Source: Streptomyces sp. NBS 14/10
GTDB lineage: Bacteria; Actinomycetota; Actinomycetes; Streptomycetales; Streptomycetaceae
Assembly (NCBI RefSeq): GCF_002224125.1
Contig: NZ_NCSM01000014.1
Location: forward strand, 479,070 to 543,069
Reading direction: 5' to 3'
DNA length: 64,000 bases
Notes under the pieces: generated by a model
Told to the model about the DNA's origin: nothing
Databases searched by the model: none
What the model saw: only the letters and a program-made list of their open reading frames with translations
Made by a program: the position numbers and the translations under genes
In this document: one piece after another, positions 1 to 8,896 of the stretch
Layout: every line of letters starts with the position of its first letter
Numbering within the stretch: the first letter of the stretch is position 1

Positions 1-1
1 G

Positions 2-148
2 GCGCACATCCCCCCGGCCGCCTCGGACACGCCCCGTGTGCGGGCGCTGATGATCGGCGGCGGTGCCCTGGTGGTGGTGCTGCTGGTGGGCGCCGCGATG
101 GTGATCGTGCCGCTGGGCAAGGCCCGCGGCTGGCGCCCGGCGCCCTAG
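2..148 (+). CDS. mycP: Mycosin-like T7SS serine protease, C-terminal fragment
   Basis: Only the last 48 residues are present; the 5' part lies outside the window. The fragment has a short Pro/Ala/Ser stretch, then one hydrophobic segment (about residues 18-38 of the fragment) and a basic tail ending RGWRPAP. That is the C-terminal membrane anchor layout of mycosins, the subtilisin-like (S8) membrane proteases of ESX systems. The catalytic domain cannot be seen, so the call rests on the tail and on the position next to eccC. It could be another single-pass membrane protein. It converges with eccC, and a hairpin lies between them. Confidence 0.5.
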   Translation, partial: AHIPPAASDTPRVRALMIGGGALVVVLLVGAAMVIVPLGKARGWRPAP

Positions 149-164
149 GGCGCTTCTCTCGCGC

Positions 165-195
165 CGGGTGCGGGGGACTCGTTCCCCCGCACCCG
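165..195. terminator. Bidirectional hairpin between mycP end and eccC
   Basis: A perfect 13-bp inverted repeat (165-177 pairs with 183-195) has a 5-nt loop. It sits between the stop codons of two convergent genes. No U-tract follows, which is common for streptomycete terminators. Confidence 0.8.
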
Positions 196-216
196 TGGCG
201 TATCTGGTCCCCAGCA

Positions 217-3200
217 TCAGGACCCCGGCCGTACCGGCTCCGGGCCTGCGGAGTCCGGGGCGAGGAGGGCGGTTTGGACCTCCACCTTCTTGCGGCGGGT
301 GATGTGGGTGCCGCGTCCTGGTATGAGGTTGCGGCCCTTGACGTTGCTGAAGAGATAGCCCTCGGTGGGCGGGCAGGAGAGCAGGATGCCGGGGGCGTTG
401 ACTTCCTGCAGGCGTCGCATGAGGGGGTCGTTGAGTCCGCGTCCGGCTCCGGCGGCGGCGCGGGCGACGATGAGGTGCATGCCGACTTCGTAGCCGAGGG
501 CGAGGTGGTCCATGAGGGGTGAGAAGGGCTGGTTGAGGGGTCCGCCGCCGCCGACCATGTCGTAGTCGTCGACCAGGATGAACAGCCGCGGTCCGGTCCA
601 CCAGTCGCACAGCCGCATCCGCGCGGGTGCGATATCGGGGCCGGGGAGTCGGGTGCGTACGGCCCGGGCCGCTCCGTCGACCAGCTCCTTGAGGGCGTCG
701 ATGGAGACGGCGTGGCCGAGGCGGTAGTCGTCGGGGATGGCCTCGACGAGTTCGCGGCGGTAGTCGACGACCATGATGCGGGCTTCGGCGGGGGTGTAGC
801 GGTCGGTGATGGCTTTGGCCATCAGACGCAGGAGGTTCGTTTTGCCGCTTTCGGTGTCGCCGACGACGATCAGGTGGGGGTTGGTGGTGAAGTCGTGCCA
901 GAGGGTGTCCATCCGCTCTTCCCCCATGCCCAGCGGTACCCGCAAGTCGCCCTCGGGCGCGGGCAGTTCTGCGGCCGGAAGCAGGGTGGGCAGCATCCTC
1001 ACGGGCGGGGCCGACGGGCCGGTCCAGTGTTCGCGCACCCTCGCCACGAGGTCGGCGACGCCGTCGGAGAGGTCGTCGGCGTCCGGCTTCCCGTCCACGC
1101 GCGGCAGCGCGGCGAGGTAATCCAGCTTGGAGTCGTGGGTGAGGCCGCGGCCGGGGATGCGGGGGACTTTGGCGGCTTTGCGGATGTCGATGCCGGAGTC
1201 CATGGGGTCGCCCATGCGCAGTTCGAGGCGGGTGCCGGACTGGTCGCGGATGGCGGAGGAGAGTTCGACCCAGCGGGCGGTGGTGGTGATGAGGTGGATT
1301 CCGTAGTTGAGGCCGCGGCTGGCGATGGCGTTGAAGGTCTGGATGTGCTGGTCGTAGTCCTGGCGGACGGTGGACCAGCCGTCGATGACCAGGAAGGCGT
1401 CGCCGTGCGCCTCGTTGGGGAACTCGCCCGCTGCCCGGCGGCGGCGGAGGGTGGGCATGGAGTCGATGCCGTGGTCGAGGAAGAACTTCTCCCGGTGCGC
1501 GAGGAGCGAGGTGATTTCGGAGATGACCCGCCCGACCCGCTCCTTGTCCATGCGGGCGGCCACACCGCCGACGTGGGGGAGCCGAGCGAGTCCGGCCAGG
1601 GTGCCGCCGCCGAAGTCGAGGCAGTAGAACTGCACTTCGCGGGGGGTGTGGGTGAGGGCGAGTGAGGTGATGAGGGTGCGGAGCAGGGTGGATTTGCCGC
1701 TCTGCGGGCCGCCGGCGATGGCGACGTGGCCACCGGCGCCGGACACGTCCACCAGCAGCTCGTCCCGGCGCTGGTCGAAGGGACGGTCGATGATGCCCAC
1801 CGGTGCGGTGAGCCGTCCCCGCCGCGCGCCGTCGCAGGTCAGGCCGTACTCGGTGTCGGGCGCCAGCGGCGCCAGCAGCTCATCCAGGGTGGACGGTTTG
1901 CTGAGCGGGGGCAGCCAGACCTGGTGGGCGGGCGGGCCGGCGTGGCGCATGCGGTCCACGGCGACCGACAGCAGCGAGTCACCGTCCTCTTCCTCGTCGG
2001 GCTTCTCGGGCTCGTTCTCGGGCAGGTCGGGCAGCTGCCGGGGCACCACCCAGCCCGCCGTCCACGGCACCACCTGACTGGCCACCCGGGCCTGATGCGC
2101 GCTGCCGCTCCGGCGGCGGTAAGGGCCGGAGACATAGGCGGCGCGGAACCGGGTCAGCGCTTCCACACCGGTCTTGATGAAACCACTACCCGGACGCGAC
2201 GGCAGTTCGTAGGCGTCGGGTACGCCGAGGACGCCGCGGCTTTCCATCGCGGAGAAGGTACGCAGACCGATGCGGTAGGACAAGTGGGATTCCAATTGGT
2301 GCATGCGGCCTTCGTCCAGGCGCTGCGAGGCGAGCAGCAGATGGACGCCGAGGCTGCGCCCGAGGCGTCCGATCATGACGAAGAGTTCCATGAACTCCCG
2401 GTGCGCGGCGAGGAGTTCGCTGAACTCGTCGACGACGACGAACAGGCTCGGCAACGGGTTCAGCGGTGTTCCGTCGGCCCGGGCCTTTTCGTATTCCAGT
2501 GCCGAGGTGTAGTTACCGGCCGCCCGCAGGAGTTCCTGGCGGCGGATGAGTTCACCGTGCAGGGCGTCCTGCATACGGGAAACCAGCGCCACCTCATCGG
2601 CGAGGTTGGTGATGACCGCTGAGGTGTGCGGCAATTCGTCCAGGCCCAGGAATGTCGCGCCACCCTTGAAGTCCACCAGGACGAAATTGAGGGTCTCGGA
2701 GGAGTTGGTGAGCGCGAGCGAGAGTACCAGGGTGCGCAGCAGCTCACTTTTACCCGAGCCGGTCGCGCCGATCAGCATTCCGTGCGGGCCCGTACCGCCC
2801 TGCGCGGACTCCTTGATGTCCAGCTCCACCGGCGCTCCGTCCGTGCCGACCGCGATCGGCACCCGCAGCCGCTCCGATCCCGTACGCCGCTCCCACAGCG
2901 AGGGCGGCTCATGACGGTGCAGGTCGGGGATGCCCAGCAGCGAGGTCAGCTCGACGTCGGCGGCCAGGGGTTCGGAGGAATCCTGGGCTATGCCCATCCG
3001 GTAGGGGGCGAGCCGCTTGGCCAGTGAGGTCGCGGTGGCCATGGCCATCCGGTCCGGCCGCCCCAGCGGAGTGTGCTGCTCCTTGCGCTCACGGTCGGTG
3101 CGCACCAGGCGCATGATCTCTTCGGCCAGGTCGAGCCGGAGCGTGGACCGGCCGGGCCGCCAGGTGAGCGAGGTGTCCAGGTCGAGGACGACCGCGTTGC

Positions 3201-4215
3201 GGAAGCCGGGACCCTCCATCCGATGTCCGCCCGGGACCGTGACCCCGTCCAGGACGACTACGGTGTAGGGCTCCTCACGCCCGGCCATGGCGTCGGGCTC
3301 GAACGGGGGACGCTCGGTGAACTCGGCGCCGAGGAGATCGTCAAGCTCGTTGACGGAGGAGACGACCATCCGTACCGAACCGGCGCCGTCGGACTCCTGC
3401 TGGTGGAGGTTGTGGGGAAGCCACTTCACCCACTCCCACTCGCCGCGCCGCTCATCGGCCGCGCAGATCGCGATCCACAAGTCCTCGGGGGAGTGGACCA
3501 CGGCCAGCTGCGCCACCATCGCCCGCGCCAGCGCGTGGATGCGCTCCTCGTCGCCGCGGAACAGCACCCGGGCCCAGGTGCGCAGATAGACTGCGATGGG
3601 CTGCTCGGGCACGGTGGAGTACGCGCGGATGAAGCTGCGCAGGGCGTGTGCGCTGAGCGGTTCGAGGTCCTCGACCGGCTTGGTGGACAGCGGGGCGAGC
3701 CGCAGCCCCAGTTTCTGATCGCCGACCGCGACCCGTACTTCGCCGAAGTCGTCATCGGCCGGACGGCGTTCCCACAGCCGGGTGGTGCCGACCAGCGACC
3801 ACAGGGCATCGGGTGCGGGGTGGCGCCAGGCCAGGGCGCGCTGCTGGTCGGCCACGGCGCCACGGACCTTGCGCCGGGTCTGGCGCAGATAGCGCAGGTA
3901 GTCCCGCCGTTCGCCCTTGAGTTTCTGTTTGCGTTCGCTGCTGCGGCGGACGAGCTGGCCCAGGATCATGGCGCCCGCGGAGACGACCATCATGCCCAGG
4001 GCGAGGTAGATGAAGGCGCCGCTCCTGGAGCCGCCGGGCCTCATGTACATGAGCATCATGGACACCGACATCAGTGCCATGGGGAGGTAGTTCCAGATGG
4101 CGGAGGAGTCGGGGGTGACCTCGGGGAGAGTGGGCGGCTCCTGGAGGCTCAGTTCCCCTTCGGGCATGTCCGGTCCGCGCCGACGCGCGGGCCTGCGGAA
4201 CAGGACGGTACTCAA
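217..4215 (-). CDS. eccC: EccC, fused three-domain FtsK/SpoIIIE ATPase of the type VII secretion system
   Basis: EccC is the motor and substrate receptor of ESX secretion at the inner membrane. This 1332-aa protein is the fused EccCa-EccCb form. Two hydrophobic segments lie near the N-terminus (about 42-58 and 67-88). Three P-loop domains follow, with Walker A motifs GATGSGKS (483-490), GGPQSGKS (835-842) and GDTESGKT (1119-1126). Domain 1 has a canonical Walker B (VVVDEF). Domain 2 has VIDGW and domain 3 VDDYD, so only domain 1 keeps the acidic pair in the DE form, as is usual for EccC. The TTG start is chosen because AAGGAG lies just upstream; an ATG at residue 17 is the alternative. It is transcribed divergently from eccD across a 337-bp gap. 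Confidence 0.95.
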   Translation of the reverse strand: MSTVLFRRPARRRGPDMPEGELSLQEPPTLPEVTPDSSAIWNYLPMALMSVSMMLMYMRPGGSRSGAFIYLALGMMVVSAGAMILGQLVRRSSERKQKLKGERRDYLRYLRQTRRKVRGAVADQQRALAWRHPAPDALWSLVGTTRLWERRPADDDFGEVRVAVGDQKLGLRLAPLSTKPVEDLEPLSAHALRSFIRAYSTVPEQPIAVYLRTWARVLFRGDEERIHALARAMVAQLAVVHSPEDLWIAICAADERRGEWEWVKWLPHNLHQQESDGAGSVRMVVSSVNELDDLLGAEFTERPPFEPDAMAGREEPYTVVVLDGVTVPGGHRMEGPGFRNAVVLDLDTSLTWRPGRSTLRLDLAEEIMRLVRTDRERKEQHTPLGRPDRMAMATATSLAKRLAPYRMGIAQDSSEPLAADVELTSLLGIPDLHRHEPPSLWERRTGSERLRVPIAVGTDGAPVELDIKESAQGGTGPHGMLIGATGSGKSELLRTLVLSLALTNSSETLNFVLVDFKGGATFLGLDELPHTSAVITNLADEVALVSRMQDALHGELIRRQELLRAAGNYTSALEYEKARADGTPLNPLPSLFVVVDEFSELLAAHREFMELFVMIGRLGRSLGVHLLLASQRLDEGRMHQLESHLSYRIGLRTFSAMESRGVLGVPDAYELPSRPGSGFIKTGVEALTRFRAAYVSGPYRRRSGSAHQARVASQVVPWTAGWVVPRQLPDLPENEPEKPDEEEDGDSLLSVAVDRMRHAGPPAHQVWLPPLSKPSTLDELLAPLAPDTEYGLTCDGARRGRLTAPVGIIDRPFDQRRDELLVDVSGAGGHVAIAGGPQSGKSTLLRTLITSLALTHTPREVQFYCLDFGGGTLAGLARLPHVGGVAARMDKERVGRVISEITSLLAHREKFFLDHGIDSMPTLRRRRAAGEFPNEAHGDAFLVIDGWSTVRQDYDQHIQTFNAIASRGLNYGIHLITTTARWVELSSAIRDQSGTRLELRMGDPMDSGIDIRKAAKVPRIPGRGLTHDSKLDYLAALPRVDGKPDADDLSDGVADLVARVREHWTGPSAPPVRMLPTLLPAAELPAPEGDLRVPLGMGEERMDTLWHDFTTNPHLIVVGDTESGKTNLLRLMAKAITDRYTPAEARIMVVDYRRELVEAIPDDYRLGHAVSIDALKELVDGAARAVRTRLPGPDIAPARMRLCDWWTGPRLFILVDDYDMVGGGGPLNQPFSPLMDHLALGYEVGMHLIVARAAAGAGRGLNDPLMRRLQEVNAPGILLSCPPTEGYLFSNVKGRNLIPGRGTHITRRKKVEVQTALLAPDSAGPEPVRPGS

Positions 4216-4552
4216 GCGGGTGGTCTCCTTCGGAGGGTGCTGTCCTTCCGGCCGTACCCGACAGCAACTCGGGGACGGGACGGGGGTATGGACGCTGACC
4301 TGGGCAACAGGACAGCCGGGACGGTGGAGACAAGCGTGCAGGTGCGAGAGACGGCACGTGCCATCGCGGCCGGTCCGGGGGCAGGAACCCCGACCGGACG
4401 GGAAGAGTCTACGATCCGTTTCTACGGTTCACTCAGACGGACGCACACGAGCAGGCGTTCAGCAAAGTAGTGTGCAGCTCAACCGCGCACACGTCCAACG
4501 AACGGCCCTCCCCGGAGACTTGAAAGTCTCCCGACGAAGCGTGAGTTTTCCC
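4216..4552. promoter_or_regulatory. Divergent promoter region between eccC and eccD
   Basis: These 337 bp separate the minus-strand eccC from the plus-strand secretion operon, so promoters for both must lie here or read through. I see no supportable gene. The eccC-side end carries its AAGGAG ribosome site. No convincing pair of -35/-10 boxes could be assigned by eye. The clearest element is an 18-bp palindrome near eccD, listed separately. Confidence 0.6.
4514..4531. promoter_or_regulatory. 18-bp perfect palindrome upstream of eccD (candidate operator)
   Basis: The sequence GGAGACTTGAAAGTCTCC has two perfect 8-bp half-sites around a central GA. It lies 21 bp before the eccD ATG. It may be an operator for a dimeric regulator, or a leader hairpin affecting eccD translation. 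The regulator is unknown. Confidence 0.45.
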
Positions 4553-5953
4553 ATGCCTGAGAGCGCAACGGCAGGTCTGTGCCGCGTCACGGTGCACGCG
4601 CCGGCCAAATCCATCGATCTGGCGGTTCCCGCCGACGTACCCGTGGCTGATCTGCTGCCCACCCTGGTGAGTTACGCCGGTGACGATCTCGCCGAAAGGG
4701 GGCTGGAACACGGCGGCTGGATCCTCCAGCGGCTGGGCGGGCAGCCGCTGGAAGAGGACCGCAGCCTGGAGTCCATCGGGCTGCGCGACGGTGAGACCCT
4801 CTACCTGCGGCCGCGCACCGACTCCCTCCCCGAGGTCGTGCTGGACGACCTGGTGGACGGCATCGCCACCACCATGCAGGACCGCCCCTTCGGGTGGGCG
4901 CCGAAAATCAGCCGCAGAACGCTCCTGAGCATGCTGATGCTCACCCTCGCCGCCGGTCTGGCCGCGCTCGCCGTGCCGGGGTCCTCCGGCGAGCTGCGTG
5001 CGCTGGCCGCGGCCGGCGCGGGGATGCTGCTGCTCGGGGGCGCCGGTTCGGCCAGCCGTGCCGTCGGCGACGCGGAGGCCGGTGCCGCGCTGGGCTTCGC
5101 GGCCGTGCCGTACTTCGGCCTGGCCGGCTGGCTGCTGCCCGGCGGGGCTCTGAGCGGGCCGCACTACTACGAGATGCTGGGCTCCCGGATCCTGGCCGCC
5201 GGTGCCGCGGCGGCGGGCGGTGCGATGCTCGCGGTCGCCGTCGCGGCCGCCTTCGCCTCGCTGTTCCTGGCCCTGGTCGCGGTCGCGGTGGCCGCTGTGC
5301 TGGCGGGGGCGCTGATGATGACCGCTGATCTCGGCCCGGGTCACACGGCCGGAGTGCTCGCCCTCGTCGCGGTCGTCTTCGGGGCGTTCGTGCCCTCGAT
5401 GTCCTTCCGGCTCTCCGGGATGCGCATGCCACCACTGCCCACCAACGCCCATCAGTTGCAGGAGGGGATCGAGCCGCACTCACCCTCCGCCGTGGCCGCC
5501 CGCACCGTGGTCGCCGACGGCTGGATGACCGGTCTGTACGGCGCCACCGCCGCCATCTGCGCGGCCTGCCAGTACGGCCTGGCCCACCGCCTCACCCTCC
5601 CCACCACCCTCACCATCGTGGCCCTCTCCCTGCTCCTGCTGCTGCACAGCCGCGGCCTGGGCAACACCCTCCAGCGCCTGTCACTGGTCGCCGCAGGCGT
5701 ATGGGGCGCCGGACTCCTGGCCTACGACGCCGCCGTCTCCACCACCCCGGGTGGGCGGTTGCTGCTGGCGGCGGGGCTGCTGGCGGTCGCCGCCGCCATC
5801 GCCATCGCATCGTGGACCGTGCCCGGCCGCCGGCTGGTCCCGTACTGGGGCCGGGCGGCCGAAATCCTGCACTCCGCCATGGCCATCAGCCTGCTGCCCC
5901 TGTCGCTGTGGGTGCTCGGCGTCTACGGCTGGCTGCGCGCCCTCAACGGCTGA
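4553..5953 (+). CDS. eccD: EccD, T7SS integral membrane protein with ubiquitin-like N-terminus
   Basis: EccD forms the membrane vestibule of the ESX core complex. From the chosen ATG the protein is 466 aa. The first ~90 residues form a YukD/ubiquitin-like cytosolic domain (CRVTVHAPAKSIDLAVPADV at the start, ending near GLRDGETLYLRP). After it come about eleven hydrophobic segments rich in Ala/Leu/Val from residue ~125 to the C-terminus, the EccD topology. The upstream frame stays open; an in-frame GTG at 4541 would add four residues, and neither start has a strong ribosome site. It is first in the plus-strand operon, 21 bp before eccB. Confidence 0.93.
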   Translation: MPESATAGLCRVTVHAPAKSIDLAVPADVPVADLLPTLVSYAGDDLAERGLEHGGWILQRLGGQPLEEDRSLESIGLRDGETLYLRPRTDSLPEVVLDDLVDGIATTMQDRPFGWAPKISRRTLLSMLMLTLAAGLAALAVPGSSGELRALAAAGAGMLLLGGAGSASRAVGDAEAGAALGFAAVPYFGLAGWLLPGGALSGPHYYEMLGSRILAAGAAAAGGAMLAVAVAAAFASLFLALVAVAVAAVLAGALMMTADLGPGHTAGVLALVAVVFGAFVPSMSFRLSGMRMPPLPTNAHQLQEGIEPHSPSAVAARTVVADGWMTGLYGATAAICAACQYGLAHRLTLPTTLTIVALSLLLLLHSRGLGNTLQRLSLVAAGVWGAGLLAYDAAVSTTPGGRLLLAAGLLAVAAAIAIASWTVPGRRLVPYWGRAAEILHSAMAISLLPLSLWVLGVYGWLRALNG

Positions 5954-5974
5954 CCCCTAAGGACCGACAAGCAC

Positions 5975-7453
5975 ATGCAGAACAAACGCGACCAGGTCCA
6001 GGCCCACATGTTCCTCATGGGCCGTCTGACCTCCAGCATGCTGCGCGCGGACCCCGACGCGCCCGAAAGCCCGCAGGGACGGACGAACCGCGGCGTGGCC
6101 ATCGGGATCATCATCGCCATCCTGCTGGCGGCCGGAGCCTTCGTCATCGGCCTGATCAGCCCAGGCAAAACGGATTCCTGGCGTTCCTCGGGCGATCTCA
6201 TCGTGGACAAGAACAGCGGGGCCCGCTATCTCTTCCTGGGCGGCCGGCTCCGCCCGGTGCGCAATTACGCGTCGGCGAAACTCCTTGGCGGAGGGGACCT
6301 GGCCACCACCACCGTGGGCGCGGGTTCCCTCAAGGGCACTCCGCACGGGGCCCCGGTCGGCATCGAGGGGGCGCCGGACGAGATTCCCGGGGCCGGTGAT
6401 CTGTCCGGTGATCCCTGGCAGGTGTGCGCCACTCCCGAGAAGGACGCCACGGGCAAGGTCGATTCCATCACCACCCTGGCGGTGGGCAACGGCGCCGGCG
6501 GCGACCCCCTCGGCAAGGACCAAGGGGTACTGGTGGCGGCTCCGGGCGGTACCGACTACCTGCTGTGGCAGGGAAGCCGACTGCGTCTTGACCGCACCTC
6601 CGCCGCACCGGAGGCGCTCGGATACGCCTCCACCAACCCCGTACCGGTCTCGGCCGCCTTCCTGAACGCGCTGCCCGCCGGGCCCGACCTCGCCCCGCCG
6701 GACAACCCCGGACTCGGGACCTCCGGGCCCGAGCTGGGGGGCCGGGCGACCAGGGTCGGGCAGGTCTTCAAGCTGACCGTCCCGGGCGCCGACGCGCGCT
6801 ACTACCTGCTGCGCGGGGACGGCCTGGCACCGCTCACCGCAACCGAGGTGGCCTTGGTGCTCGGCGATCCGCGGACCCGCCAGAAGGCGTACGGCGGTGC
6901 TTCCCCGGCCCCCGTCACGCTGACCTCCCAGGCACTCAAGAGCCATCTGGCGCCCGGCGCCGGGGAGGCCAAGGGCCCTGGAGCGTCGCCGGAGAACCCG
7001 CCGAAGCCGGTGGTGGTTCCGCAGGATCAGACGCTGTGCGCGCGGGTCACGCCGCAGGGCAAGGGCACCCGGGTGGGCGTGGCGCTGGCGGCCGCACCCG
7101 ACCTCGGCCCGGTCGCCCAGCACTCCTCCGGAGCGGCCGCGGCGGCGTGTCTGCCCGTGGACCGGATCACCGTGCCACCGGGCCGTGGCGCTTTGGTCCG
7201 CGCCGTGGGCGCGGGCGGCGGCAAGGTCGGCGGCACGCTCTACCTGGTCACCGAAACCGGTGTGAAGTACCGCCTGGCCACCGCAGACGCCGTTGAAGCG
7301 CTGGGCTACCAGGACGCGACACCGAAGGAGATGCCGTTGCTGATGCTGGCGATGCTGCCCTCCGGCCCCGACCTGTCCCCGAAGGCCGCCCAGACGGGCC
7401 GCGCCGATGTCACGGCACCGCGTTGCGCCTGGCAGAACAAGCGCGACAACTGA
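5975..7453 (+). CDS. eccB: EccB, single-pass T7SS core component
   Basis: EccB anchors the ESX core complex and projects a large domain outside the membrane. The 492-aa protein begins with the family-typical MQNKRDQVQAH and has one transmembrane helix at about 41-61. A long extracytoplasmic domain follows, with repeated sub-blocks in which a PV.AAFLNALPAGPDL-type motif recurs (compare MLAMLPSGPDLSPKA near the end). The predicted disulfide-type Cys residues and R1-R4 repeat architecture fit EccB. AAGGA precedes the ATG. No EccE is visible in the window; it may lie upstream. Confidence 0.94.
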   Translation: MQNKRDQVQAHMFLMGRLTSSMLRADPDAPESPQGRTNRGVAIGIIIAILLAAGAFVIGLISPGKTDSWRSSGDLIVDKNSGARYLFLGGRLRPVRNYASAKLLGGGDLATTTVGAGSLKGTPHGAPVGIEGAPDEIPGAGDLSGDPWQVCATPEKDATGKVDSITTLAVGNGAGGDPLGKDQGVLVAAPGGTDYLLWQGSRLRLDRTSAAPEALGYASTNPVPVSAAFLNALPAGPDLAPPDNPGLGTSGPELGGRATRVGQVFKLTVPGADARYYLLRGDGLAPLTATEVALVLGDPRTRQKAYGGASPAPVTLTSQALKSHLAPGAGEAKGPGASPENPPKPVVVPQDQTLCARVTPQGKGTRVGVALAAAPDLGPVAQHSSGAAAAACLPVDRITVPPGRGALVRAVGAGGGKVGGTLYLVTETGVKYRLATADAVEALGYQDATPKEMPLLMLAMLPSGPDLSPKAAQTGRADVTAPRCAWQNKRDN

Positions 7454-7543
7454 AAAACAATCTGACGACAAGTCAGGTTGCTCGAAAGGCAACCACCCGC
7501 TCGTAGCATCGCCATCCCGGATCGAGCGACGAGAGGGCTACGC
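7454..7543 (+). promoter_or_regulatory. Leader between eccB and the Esx genes with two small hairpins
   Basis: The 90-bp gap holds two short inverted repeats in tandem: CTGAC-loop-GTCAG, then GTTGC-loop-GCAAC. It also holds a TAGCAT (7504-7509) that could serve as a -10 box, although the spacing to TTGCTC (7478-7483) is 20 bp, longer than usual. The Esx genes may therefore have their own promoter or mRNA processing site. This is weak evidence. Confidence 0.3.
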
Positions 7544-7885
7544 ATGGCCATCAACGGAATGCAGCAGTCTGAGGAGAATGCGACACGGAACGGTGTCCAG
7601 GCGCTGGAGATGGCGTTCAGCGGCGTCATGAAGTGCCGCCAGGACGTCGAGAACACCAAGAACAACCTCATGGCCCACTACAAGGGCAGTGACGGTGGGG
7701 CGTTCAAGGACCTGGTCACCGCCTGGGAGGAGAAGGCCGACGTCATCCTCACCAACGTCCAGGACATGATCGAAACGCTCAACCAGACCCTCACCGAGCA
7801 CGGCAAGCAGCAGGGGTCCTCCAACGAGGCCATCAACCAGGCGTACGCCCAGTCGGACGCCGTCTTCGACGCCCTGACCGGCTGA
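7544..7885 (+). CDS. WXG100 (Esx) protein with Tyr in place of the Trp
   Basis: The protein is 113 aa, the standard length for small helical-hairpin substrates secreted as dimers by ESX systems. The turn between the two helices reads Y46-K-G48 instead of W-x-G. The C-terminal export signal Y101-x3-D105 is present. The ATG is chosen over an upstream in-frame start because GAGAGG lies just before it and the longer N-terminus has no family resemblance. The next gene is a WIG-type Esx protein, so the pair probably forms a heterodimer. The Tyr variant is seen in the sequence; the pairing is inferred. Confidence 0.88.
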   Translation: MAINGMQQSEENATRNGVQALEMAFSGVMKCRQDVENTKNNLMAHYKGSDGGAFKDLVTAWEEKADVILTNVQDMIETLNQTLTEHGKQQGSSNEAINQAYAQSDAVFDALTG

Positions 7886-7940
7886 GCCCGAGCTCTCCCG
7901 GAACCCCCTTCGCATCCGACGCGAGACTGAGGACAGGTAA

Positions 7941-8261
7941 ATGAGCGACTTCACCGACGGCTACATCTACGTCGACTACTCGCAGATGGGCAACGCCGCG
8001 GACGACATGATCAGCCAGACCAAGGCGATCGCGACCACCCTCTCCAATCTGGAGATGGAGCTGAGCGAGCTGAGGAACAGCTGGATCGGTGACGACAAGG
8101 ACGTCTACTCACAGAAGCAGCAGGCCTGGGACAACGCGGTCAAGGCCATGGAGGAACTGCTGACCAAGCACTCCACCCTGCTCACCTCGGTGTCCGAGAA
8201 CTACCAGTACAGCGAGCAGTCGCTGACCCAGATGTGGGATTCGGTGAAGATCGGCCGCTGA
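7941..8261 (+). CDS. WXG100 (Esx) protein, WIG type
   Basis: This 106-aa helical-hairpin protein has W48-I-G50 at the turn and Y88-x3-E92 near the C-terminus, the two hallmarks of WXG100 substrates. It lies 55 bp after the first Esx gene, with an AGGACAGG-like ribosome site. It is the probable heterodimer partner of that protein, and EccC is the expected receptor for the C-terminal signal. Confidence 0.93.
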   Translation: MSDFTDGYIYVDYSQMGNAADDMISQTKAIATTLSNLEMELSELRNSWIGDDKDVYSQKQQAWDNAVKAMEELLTKHSTLLTSVSENYQYSEQSLTQMWDSVKIGR

Positions 8262-8331
8262 CCCTCCCGCTTCGGGCGGCCGTTACTGTGGCCCCGCCGC
8301 GTCCCGCCCTCTCGACCAAAGGAGACTCGCC

Positions 8332-8835
8332 ATGGCAGAAGACCCGAATTCGAAGACCGGCAAACTGTCCATGGACAAGGCCGGACTCGAGGCGTTCCGG
8401 GACAACCGGTTGGTGCCGTTCCAGGACGAGCTGCGCAAGATCGCAGCGGATGACCCGACCCTCGGACCGACGATGGGTTCGCTGCTCGGGGACACCGACT
8501 ACACCACCCCCGAGCAGTTCGATTCATACGGGCTCAGTAAACCGCTGCGACTCGGACTCATGCTCAAGCAGGAGAATCTGCATGGCAAGGGTGATGCGCT
8601 CAACAAGGCCATCGCCAAGACCGCCACCGATCTGATGACGATTTACGAAGAGCAGGGCAAGCTCTTCGGGGACATCGCGGACAACCTGAAGACCTCGCTC
8701 GAGACCCTCTTCTCGACGCAGGCGGGCAGTCTGTTGGAGATCGACGGTCAGGAATTCCTCGATATCTTCGAGGATGTGGACTCCGACATGGGCGGAAAAA
8801 AGGGCGGCGGTGGCAAGGGTGACGACGAAGACTGA
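8332..8835 (+). CDS. T7SS-locus accessory protein, 167 aa, function unknown
   Basis: I do not recognise a defined family beyond proteins found next to Esx genes in streptomycete ESX loci. The N-terminal half is mixed. Residues ~90-125 are strongly helical (KTATDLMTIYEEQGKLFGDI). The C-terminus is a Gly/Lys/Asp-rich tail (GKKGGGGKGDDED). There is no WXG motif. A clear AAGGAG precedes the ATG, and the gene sits in the operon between the Esx pair and the long coiled-coil gene. It may be a further secreted helical substrate or a chaperone; neither is shown. Confidence 0.75.
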   Translation: MAEDPNSKTGKLSMDKAGLEAFRDNRLVPFQDELRKIAADDPTLGPTMGSLLGDTDYTTPEQFDSYGLSKPLRLGLMLKQENLHGKGDALNKAIAKTATDLMTIYEEQGKLFGDIADNLKTSLETLFSTQAGSLLEIDGQEFLDIFEDVDSDMGGKKGGGGKGDDED

Positions 8836-8896
8836 CGCAATCCCCTCACCCGTTCGCCTCATCTTGCCCTGACCCGCTCATCGGAGGACCCCCACC

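Noticed and set aside
3073..4470. 465-codon plus-strand frame overlapping eccC
   Set aside because: It is fully antisense to a strongly supported EccC and lacks any motif.
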